Part shown: in pieces, positions 57,532 to 64,000 of the stretch
How positions within the stretch are numbered: the first letter of the stretch is position 1
How the letters are laid out: each line of letters begins with the position of its first letter
Assembly (NCBI GenBank): GCA_905480195.1
Contig: CAJQPN010000005.1
Span: 1-64,000, forward strand
Length of the DNA stretch: 64,000 bases
Direction of reading: 5' to 3'
Source: an uncultured Acidimicrobiales bacterium
GTDB taxonomy: Bacteria; Actinomycetota; Acidimicrobiia; Acidimicrobiales; Aldehydirespiratoraceae
Program-made: the position numbers and the translations under genes
The notes under the pieces: model-generated
Database searches by the model: none
What the model was told of the DNA's origin: nothing
What the model saw: the letters and a program-made list of their open reading frames with translations, nothing else

Positions 57532-58843
57532 GAAGCCACTCGAGTACAGCGGGAACCGCTGCGGGGAGATCGGAAGCGACCATGCCAGTTCGGCCCGACG
57601 CTGCGGCAGCATGGATCCACGCGCCGGCTGCAGCTGCATCAAAGGCGTCAGCACCACTCGCCATCAGCCCGGCGACCAAACCGGCCAACACGTCGCCGGT
57701 TCCGGCTGACGCGAGCTCGGGGCCGCCGTTCGTGACCATGCGAACCGCACCCTGGGGCGACGCGATCGTGGTCGTCGGTCCCTTGCGGAGCACGACCACT
57801 CCTAGGTCGGCAGCAAGGTCGCAGGTGGCGCTGATGCGGTCGGCGGTCGCGCTACCACCCAGTCGGGCGAACTCGCCATCGTGCGGAGTGATGATCGTCG
57901 GATGCGAGCGGGCTCTGATCGCCTCAGCCAGTTCGGGAACGAGCGCCGACGCATCGAGCAGCAACGGCCGAGCACAGCCAAGAAGGGGCACCAGCTCGCC
58001 CGGATCGCGGAGTCCCGGGCCGGCGAGCACAGCTCCGAACCGGTCGAGATCGGCCGCAGCGGTGCTCCCCCACGCTGCCGCCGGGAGCCACCTTCCGACC
58101 GCTTCCATCGGACGAGCGACCCCCTCACGGCCGGGCACGGCAACCTCGACATAGCCAGCGATGCGGCTCGCAGCGCTCGCTGCAAGCTCGACCGCCCCGG
58201 TCATGGCGGCGGAGCCACCGACGATCCGGAGGGCTGTCTTCCACTTGTGATGATCGGCCCCTCGACCCGGTACCCACGCGGCGGCGTCGGACCGCTCAAC
58301 GACGTGCGTCGACACCTCCTCGACCTCGAGGCCAGCGATCGACACAACTCGAACGCGACCGCAAAGTGATCGGCCCGGCTCGTGCAACAATCCCGGTTTG
58401 AGGGCTACGAACGTGACGGTCTCGTCAGCACGACGAGGACGACCAAGTGACTCGCCGGTCAAGCCGTCGACACCGGACGGGATGTCGACTGCGAGCACCG
58501 GTACACCGGGTGCGACCTCGGGAAACTCGTACGGACGCGACAACCCAGTGCCGTACGCAGCATCGATCACGAGGTCGATGCCGACCAGCACATCGAGCTC
58601 GTCGGGCGAAACGACCTGCACCCGAACGCCACGGCGCTCCAGCACCGTCGCCGCCACCCGCCCGTCGGCGCCGTTGTTCCCCGGCCCGGCGACGACGACT
58701 ACTCGCCGGCCGTAGACACCGCCAAGCATCCGCACCGCAGCACGCGCAACTGCGCGGCCCGCCCGATCGACCAGGACATCGACGGGTTCGAGGGCGGCTG
58801 CGTCGACCGCCCGCATCTCGTCTGGCGTGACGACCGGAATCAT
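57524..58843 (-). CDS. nnrD: Bifunctional NAD(P)H-hydrate epimerase / ADP-dependent NAD(P)H-hydrate dehydratase
   Basis: 439 residues. The N-terminal YjeF_N epimerase domain (VVVVAGPGNNGADGRVAATVLERRG near residue 50-75, DAAYGTGLSRP) is followed by the carbohydrate-kinase-like dehydratase domain (HKWKTALRIVGGSAAMTGA, PTIITPHDGEFARLGG, ASAGTGDVLAGLVAGLMA near 385-402, with the GTGD catalytic Asp). It repairs damaged NADH/NADPH hydrates. Ten bases downstream of acpS and overlapping the glycosyltransferase gene. Confidence 0.94.
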   Translation of the reverse strand: MIPVVTPDEMRAVDAAALEPVDVLVDRAGRAVARAAVRMLGGVYGRRVVVVAGPGNNGADGRVAATVLERRGVRVQVVSPDELDVLVGIDLVIDAAYGTGLSRPYEFPEVAPGVPVLAVDIPSGVDGLTGESLGRPRRADETVTFVALKPGLLHEPGRSLCGRVRVVSIAGLEVEEVSTHVVERSDAAAWVPGRGADHHKWKTALRIVGGSAAMTGAVELAASAASRIAGYVEVAVPGREGVARPMEAVGRWLPAAAWGSTAAADLDRFGAVLAGPGLRDPGELVPLLGCARPLLLDASALVPELAEAIRARSHPTIITPHDGEFARLGGSATADRISATCDLAADLGVVVLRKGPTTTIASPQGAVRMVTNGGPELASAGTGDVLAGLVAGLMASGADAFDAAAAGAWIHAAAASGRTGMVASDLPAAVPAVLEWLRG

Positions 58844-58852
58844 CAGCGCGCT

Positions 58853-59221
58853 CTAGGCGAGGGCCACCACGACCGCCTGGGCAAGGGTGTCGGTGTGGGT
58901 GAGTGAAACAAGAAAACGTCGTGCTCCCCTGCCAGCGGCGAAGTCGACTGCGTCGCCGTGCAGGACGAGCTCCGGGTGGCCGTCGTCATGACGGACGATC
59001 TCGATGTCGGTGAACCGCATCGAACCGAGACCGCTCGCCAACGACTTGAGCGCAGCCTCTTTCGCTGCGAACCGGGCCGCCAGCGGACGGGCCGGATCAC
59101 TCGACGTATCGGCGTAGGCCAACTCCGCTTCACAGAACAGACGGGTGCGCATGCCCGGGGTGCGCGCCAGGGTGGCACGGAAGCGGTCGATGTCGACCAG
59201 GTCGGTTCCGATTCCGATCAC
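58853..59221 (-). CDS. acpS: Holo-[acyl-carrier-protein] synthase AcpS
   Basis: 122 residues from the GTG at 59221 (VIGIGTDLVDIDRFRATL). The Mg-binding Asp is in GTDLVDIDR, and the second motif ARPLAARFAAKEAALKSLASG carries Glu for metal and the substrate helix, as in trimeric AcpS. The C-terminal LVSLTHTDTLAQAVVVALA is typical (SLSHT variant). It transfers phosphopantetheine from CoA to ACP, and the frame upstream is not homologous. Confidence 0.93.
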   Translation of the reverse strand: MIGIGTDLVDIDRFRATLARTPGMRTRLFCEAELAYADTSSDPARPLAARFAAKEAALKSLASGLGSMRFTDIEIVRHDDGHPELVLHGDAVDFAAGRGARRFLVSLTHTDTLAQAVVVALA

Positions 59222-59261
59222 AGGCCGGACCCTACTGGCCAGACGAGGCGTGATCGCCTGC

Positions 59262-62200
59262 TCAACTGGTGCGCCAGCGGTCGGCGAGATCCTGAATCGG
59301 CATCGTAAGGAGATCAATCACCGGCTGTCGGGCCAGCAGATCTTCACGGAAGGTGGGCTCGGTCTCGGTCACTGCGTCGCGCAGCGCTGTGTAGCGATGA
59401 CGGTAACCCTGCAGCACACCGCGAGCCGCAGCCGCACTCAACGTGTCGGCCAGCCTCACCTGTAAGAGGGTCATGCCGGTCGTGACGTTGTCCTTGAGTT
59501 CTGGAACGATCACCACCGTGCGATCGTCGCTTCGACCCCGGGCGACGAACACCCGCCGCTCGACCGCGACCTGGTGCTTCGTGCCCTTGAGGGTCGGGTT
59601 TCGATCGGTTCGTGACGGGATGTTTCGGCTGATGCCGCCCCGGTCGACGACCACCGCAGTGGCCTCGCCGTTGTTGTCGCCTTCCATACCCTCGATGCGG
59701 TACCTGGTGTGGCCGAGCACTTCGTCGATCGCTGGGTCGAGATCAGCCAACGTTCGCAACGAGGCATAGCTGAGCCGGTCGCGGGGCGCGCCCGCCTCGA
59801 GAACGGCTGCACTGAGCGCAACCTCGAGGAGTGTCTCATCGGAACGCGAAATGCCGACCGTGACGGTCTTGGCCTGATGCTTGATCGCATCGATGGGCCG
59901 TGTGAGCTCCTCGATCCCCAGCGTGAGTGCGGCAGCGAGGTCGTCAAGGACGACGGCAGGCGTGCCGACCTTGCCGTACTCGACCTGGTAGGCGTCGAGC
60001 GGCGAACTGCCGAGCGCGAAGCGCAAAAGTGACGCAATCTTGCTCGCAGTCGAGGCTTCGAGGTGGCCATTGAGCTCGCCCGTCCGCAAGAGATCAAAGT
60101 ACGCAGACGCGGCCTGGGTGAGCGTCGGTTCGACAGACTCCAGTGCCTGCTCGCCGTTCATGTCCGGGTACGTCGCAGCCTGCTCGATCGCGCTTCGTGC
60201 TTCGCGCAACGGAAGCGCCTGAGCATCGATGGCCAGTGCCGCCTCGTAGCCGAAGAGGTGACCGACCATCGTCGACAAGATGAAGCCAAGTCGCGGGTCG
60301 ACAACTGGCACCGGCAGCACCGCAAGGGCACTGGTGAAGCGACGCTGATCCTCGTCCGCTACCACGATCGGCGCCGCTTTATGGGCGCGGAAGATCGCAA
60401 CCTCTTTGGCAACATCGTCTGCGGTGGAACCGGTCAATCCGGCCGCGCACACGAAGATCAGCGGCTCCGACGAAAGGTCAATGTGTTTCTTGTCTTCGGT
60501 GCTGTCGGCAGCGATCGACTTGTAGCAGAGTTCGCTCAGCTTGACCCGTACTTCTTGCGCTGCGATGCGGTTGGGGCCGTTGCCAACCATCGCCCAATAC
60601 CGCCGACTCGGACAGAACTGCCGGGCCGCCTCTCCGATGACGTCACGACGACTCAGCACCGTCTCCATGGCCGCAGGAAGCTCACTGATTCCTGCGAGGA
60701 GCGCAGCGCGGTCGGCAATCATTTCATCGCCGAGCAACTCGTCGGTGAGAGCGACCGAGAGCAGCAAGCCTGCGGCAATCTGGGAGTAAAACGCCTTGGT
60801 CGAGGCGACCGACATCTCAACATCTCGGCCGTCGGACGTGTAGAGCACGCCGTCGGCTCGATCGGTGAGATCGCTACCTCGGCGGTTGACGATGGCGATG
60901 ACCTTTGCGCCACGGTTGCGAACGATGTCGACGGTGCGGTTTGTGTCGGTCGTCGTGCCCGACTGGCTGATCGCGATGACCAGCGTGTCACTCATGTCGG
61001 GGCGGAGCCGGAAGCCCGAGAGTTCGGTGGCAAGCACCGCTTCGACCTCGATCTCGCCATTCGGTGTGATGGCATCGAGTCCGGCGGCAAGCGCTTGACC
61101 GGCGACCGCAGCGGTCCCCTGCCCGATCGCAAGGACCCGCTTGATCTTGCGGTCACGAATGTCAGCACGAAGATCGTCGGGGATCACCGAGGGACCCAGA
61201 GAAACACGCATGCCGTCGTCGGTCTCGATGATCTTGCCGCGAAGGGTCTTGCGGAACGAACTCGGCGACTCGCCGATCTCCTTCATCAAGTAGTGCGGAT
61301 GATCGCCTCGATCGATGTCTCGGGTGGTGATCTGGGCCGATGCCACATCGTTGTCGGTGACGGGGAGGTCGGTGCCGTCGTACGCCCTGCGCAGCATCCC
61401 CCGGATGGTGCCAGCGAGGGTGCCATCGAGTTCGATGATCTGACCGCGGCTCGCGTTCGGATTGGCGGGGTTACCCGGCGTCTCACCATCCATGCGGACG
61501 TAGTCGGCGGTCTCCTCCACCACGCCGTACGGCTCGCTGGCGACGATATACGCGTCCTCGGCCAAGCCGATGTAGAGGGCCTGGCCCGAACCTCGCAGCG
61601 CAAGCTGCAGCTTGTCGGGAGCGGCTGCGGTGCAGGCGCCGATCGCAACCGAACCCTCAAAGGTCGACACGGTGCGACGGAAGGCTTCCGCCGAATCGAG
61701 TCCCTCGTCGAGCCGCTGGCTCGTGATCGACGGGATGACCTTGGCGTCGGTGGTGATCGCCGGGGTGACGGTGACACCCTCCTCTGCAATGAGGTCGGCA
61801 AAGTTGTCGACGTCGCCGTTCAACACGCCGACCACGTACGGGCCTGTCACGTCGAGCAGTTCGCTGTTCAGCGGGTGCGCATTCGGTTCGGAGATGATGC
61901 CGATCGATGCCCAACGAGTGTGGCCGAGCACCAGCGTGCGGGCGGTGTCGTTGGCGAGCGCAGCGCGCAAGAGTGCGTCGTTGGCAAAGCCCTCGCGAAT
62001 GACAGCCGCATTGTCGCCGAGTTCACCGATCTCGGCTGCGGTCTTGTGCACGATGCTGAGCACGCCGTCGACAAGGCGAACCGAACCACTACCGAAGTTA
62101 GGGTCCGAGGAACGACGTTCGATCTCGGCACCGATGAACGGATCGTTCATGTCGAGTGCGTGGGCGTCTACCAGCACGTGAAGTCCGGCGCTGTCGCGAC

Positions 62201-62699
62201 CGCGGACCTCGAGCCGATCGATTGCAGAAAGTGCCTGGTGGACCGACAGGAATGCTTCGAGCGCCCCTGCCGTTCGGAGGCCACCCGACAGTTCAGCGAC
62301 GACCTCTGCAGCCCGAAGCCGGTCGCGGGTGATCGCCCACACACCATCGCGAACCGTGATGAGCGCGTGGTTCCGCCGTTCGAGTTCGGCGGTCGCGAGA
62401 CCGCCGAACCGCTCGAGGCGTTCTTCTTCGGCGACAACTGCAGCAAGGATCTCGTCGCAGTGATGGACGAGCCTCGGCCCGAGACCGTCATCGGCGAGCA
62501 TGAGCCGAAGGCCCGGAACACCCCGCAAGAGCCTGTCAGCCTCGGCGAGGCGGCGGCCGATATCGGTCAGCGCATCGTCTAGGTCGGTGGCCCCGGACAC
62601 GAGCCGAACGGCCTGATCGGCCACGAGCGCGATGACAGCCTCTGCCGTTGGTGTCTCACGAGTCGATGGACGCCGGACAACGGCGATGATCCCGCACAC
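59262..62699 (-). CDS. glmS: Oversized glucosamine-6-phosphate synthase (GlmS-like), with insertion and C-terminal extension
   Basis: 1145 residues versus about 610 for normal GlmS. The N-terminal nucleophile Cys2 is intact (MCGIIAVV), but a helical insertion of about 130 residues separates it from the next gatase motif LEVRGRDSAG (166-172, usually near residue 25). VLGHTRWASIG, LNGDVDNF and TTDAKV continue the glutaminase. The first SIS domain has AISQSGTTTDTNRTVD and STKAFYSQ; the second has EVRVKLSELCYKSI and a His in EDKKHIDLS (normally GELKHGP). Residues after about 955 (following AKTVTVGISR, similar to the GlmS end) add nearly 190 residues of unknown fold. Adjacent glmM supports the amino-sugar role; altered residues leave room for a different sugar or regulation. 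Confidence 0.85.
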   Translation of the reverse strand: MCGIIAVVRRPSTRETPTAEAVIALVADQAVRLVSGATDLDDALTDIGRRLAEADRLLRGVPGLRLMLADDGLGPRLVHHCDEILAAVVAEEERLERFGGLATAELERRNHALITVRDGVWAITRDRLRAAEVVAELSGGLRTAGALEAFLSVHQALSAIDRLEVRGRDSAGLHVLVDAHALDMNDPFIGAEIERRSSDPNFGSGSVRLVDGVLSIVHKTAAEIGELGDNAAVIREGFANDALLRAALANDTARTLVLGHTRWASIGIISEPNAHPLNSELLDVTGPYVVGVLNGDVDNFADLIAEEGVTVTPAITTDAKVIPSITSQRLDEGLDSAEAFRRTVSTFEGSVAIGACTAAAPDKLQLALRGSGQALYIGLAEDAYIVASEPYGVVEETADYVRMDGETPGNPANPNASRGQIIELDGTLAGTIRGMLRRAYDGTDLPVTDNDVASAQITTRDIDRGDHPHYLMKEIGESPSSFRKTLRGKIIETDDGMRVSLGPSVIPDDLRADIRDRKIKRVLAIGQGTAAVAGQALAAGLDAITPNGEIEVEAVLATELSGFRLRPDMSDTLVIAISQSGTTTDTNRTVDIVRNRGAKVIAIVNRRGSDLTDRADGVLYTSDGRDVEMSVASTKAFYSQIAAGLLLSVALTDELLGDEMIADRAALLAGISELPAAMETVLSRRDVIGEAARQFCPSRRYWAMVGNGPNRIAAQEVRVKLSELCYKSIAADSTEDKKHIDLSSEPLIFVCAAGLTGSTADDVAKEVAIFRAHKAAPIVVADEDQRRFTSALAVLPVPVVDPRLGFILSTMVGHLFGYEAALAIDAQALPLREARSAIEQAATYPDMNGEQALESVEPTLTQAASAYFDLLRTGELNGHLEASTASKIASLLRFALGSSPLDAYQVEYGKVGTPAVVLDDLAAALTLGIEELTRPIDAIKHQAKTVTVGISRSDETLLEVALSAAVLEAGAPRDRLSYASLRTLADLDPAIDEVLGHTRYRIEGMEGDNNGEATAVVVDRGGISRNIPSRTDRNPTLKGTKHQVAVERRVFVARGRSDDRTVVIVPELKDNVTTGMTLLQVRLADTLSAAAARGVLQGYRHRYTALRDAVTETEPTFREDLLARQPVIDLLTMPIQDLADRWRTS

Positions 62700-62786
62700 A
62701 GGACGGTGCCTCCCAAGGCGAAGCGGTTGCGTCCGAGTCCCGCAACCGTGCTGATCAGTGTAGGACCGACATCCGGACGCACCCAG

Positions 62787-64000
62787 TCAGCCAAAGACTG
62801 AATCGACCGCCGCCGCAAGGCCGTCAGCTTCCATCTGAGCCTCCGCGTCGGTTTCTGCCTCGACCATCACGCGGATGAGAGGCTCTGTGCCGGAGGATCG
62901 GATCAAGACGCGGCCTCGGCCAGCCATCCGTGCGAGCGATGCATCGACGAATGGAGCCATCGGACCATCGACGTCGGCGGGCTGCGTCGCAACCCTGACG
63001 TTCTTCAGGACCTGGGGAAGACGGGTCATCGCAGCGGTTGCCAGCTCAGCAAGTGAACGACCGGAGCGAGCGACCACGTCAAGCAACTGCACGGCGGTGA
63101 GCAAACCATCACCGGTTGCAGCGAGCTCGCGAAAGATCACATGCCCGGACTGCTCGCCGCCGAGGGACAATTGCCTGGCATCGAGGGCCTCGAGCACATA
63201 GCGGTCGCCGACCTTGGTGTCGATGACCTCGATCCCGGCCGCCTCCATCGAACGACGAAAGCCGAGATTGGTCATCACCGTGACGACGACGGCATCTTGG
63301 ACGAGCGTTCCCCGCGCCTTTGCATCGAGCGCACACATCGCGATGATCTGATCGCCATCGACCAGCCCACCGGTGCCATCAATTGCGAGCACCCGGTCGG
63401 CATCGCCATCGAAGGCCACGCCGAGATGGGCGCCGTGCTCAACAACTGCCTCCTGCAGCGACTCGACATGCGTCGAGCCACATCCGGCGTTGATGTTGGT
63501 TCCGGTGGGCGTGGCGTGGATGAGCGTGACATCAGCTCCCAGCCGACGGAGTGCCTCGGGCGCAACCTCGAAGGCAGCACCATTGGCTGCATCGACCACG
63601 ACCCGTAGACCGCCGAGGCGTCGTCCCTGCAAGCTGGTGACCACGGCCGCAACGTGAGCCTCTACCGCAGCCGCGTGGGCATCGGTGATCTTGGGGCTCA
63701 CGAGAGCTTGTGGGCCGTCGAGGAATTCTTCGAAGCGGGCCTGAATCCGGTCTTGGACCGCGTCGCCGAGCTTGGTGCCGCCCGGAGCGAAGAATTTGAC
63801 CCCGTTGTCGTGCCACGGGTTGTGCGATGCAGAGATCATCGCGCCTGCCACCTGACGTTCGGCACACCACCGCGCGACCGCAGGCGTCGGGACCACGCCG
63901 AGATCGGTCGACGTTCCGCCGGCGTCGGCCACTCCCGCGTGCACGGCGGCAGCGAGATCAGCGCCGGACTGACGAGGATCCCGACCGACCGCAAAGGCGT
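62787..64000 (-). CDS. glmM: Phosphoglucosamine mutase GlmM (5' part cut by window edge)
   Basis: The frame stays open to the window edge (RDPRQSGADLAAAVHAG at the right end), so the N-terminus lies outside. The phosphoserine loop is GAMISASHNPWHDNG, the metal loop AFDGDADRVLAIDG, the sugar loop GGEQSGHVIFRE and the phosphate-binding loop VLIRSSGTEPLIRVM. The phosphoserine in SASHNP is present. GlmM converts glucosamine-6-phosphate to glucosamine-1-phosphate, the next step after GlmS, for UDP-GlcNAc. It precedes glmS in transcription order with an 87-bp gap. Nothing recognisable lies in that gap. Confidence 0.94.
   Translation of the reverse strand, partial: AFAVGRDPRQSGADLAAAVHAGVADAGGTSTDLGVVPTPAVARWCAERQVAGAMISASHNPWHDNGVKFFAPGGTKLGDAVQDRIQARFEEFLDGPQALVSPKITDAHAAAVEAHVAAVVTSLQGRRLGGLRVVVDAANGAAFEVAPEALRRLGADVTLIHATPTGTNINAGCGSTHVESLQEAVVEHGAHLGVAFDGDADRVLAIDGTGGLVDGDQIIAMCALDAKARGTLVQDAVVVTVMTNLGFRRSMEAAGIEVIDTKVGDRYVLEALDARQLSLGGEQSGHVIFRELAATGDGLLTAVQLLDVVARSGRSLAELATAAMTRLPQVLKNVRVATQPADVDGPMAPFVDASLARMAGRGRVLIRSSGTEPLIRVMVEAETDAEAQMEADGLAAAVDSVFG

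Noticed and set aside
60063-62582. 839-codon plus-strand frame opposite glmS
   Set aside because: Low-complexity Arg/Asp/Gly-rich composition typical of antisense shadows; GlmS motifs on the minus strand are unambiguous.

Overview
The window is a gene-dense (about 62-63% GC by eye) piece of an actinobacterial chromosome. Coproheme decarboxylase HemQ, an F420-type Ddn-like oxidoreductase, a nitrobindin-type heme protein, LytR_C and LppM-like envelope proteins, ClpC, two GroEL copies and the MEP isoprenoid route fit Actinomycetota. The LivKHMGF/amino-acid uptake load and unusual domain forms suggest the class Acidimicrobiia (Ilumatobacter-like, probably marine or aquatic). That placement is an inference; no rRNA is present. 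There is no CRISPR, phage or insertion sequence.

Region 1 (1-14.1 kb) is nitrogen and amino-acid acquisition. It starts with a truncated ammonium transporter preceded by a GlnR-like box. Next come two small unknown genes and the two-subunit aconitase X (cis-3-hydroxy-L-proline dehydratase type). These face an ornithine-cyclodeaminase/pyrroline-2-carboxylate reductase homologue and an AhpD-like protein whose second redox Cys codon is an in-frame TGA (probable selenocysteine, with a SECIS-like hairpin). An SDR, a ThDP enzyme and a Liv branched-chain amino-acid ABC operon follow. The livK gene carries an in-frame TAG.

Region 2 (14.1-25.9 kb) holds a PAS-AraC regulator divergent from bifunctional PutA, then a class IV aminotransferase with a sulfotransferase-like partner, DDAH, a polar amino-acid ABC transporter, a ureohydrolase, FdhD, a truncated luciferase-like gene and a nitrobindin-like protein. 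Hydroxyproline could flow AcnX -> reductase -> proline -> PutA -> glutamate entirely with genes in this window.

Region 3 (26-44.5 kb) is mostly housekeeping: a solitary groEL with a degenerate CIRCE, a MoaD/ThiS-like carrier, glycerate kinase, LytR_C protein, tRNA-Thr(TGT), rlmB-ispF-ispD, a Crp/Fnr regulator, radA, an LppM-like lipoprotein fused through one membrane helix to a degenerate HAD domain, clpC, a polyprenyl synthase, an arylsulfotransferase-like lipoprotein, nudC and lysS.

Region 4 (44.5-64 kb, all minus strand) runs, in transcription order, glmM, an oversized glmS, acpS, nnrD, a QTMAN/GTDC1-like glycosyltransferase, a P1 peptidase, tsaE-tsaB-rimI-tsaD, groES-groEL under a perfect CIRCE, hpt, folE-folP-(phosphatase-like)-folB-folK, a thiolase, a Ddn-like gene and coaX, which leads into lysS. 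Stop/start overlaps of 1-8 bp are common and were used to choose starts.

The most notable items are the candidate AhpD-like selenoprotein with a SECIS-like element matching E. coli fdhF in loop and spacing, the lipoprotein-HAD pseudoenzyme fusion, the phosphatase-like gene in the folate operon with its catalytic Cys replaced, and the TAG inside livK. No intergenic stretch exceeds 300 bp.
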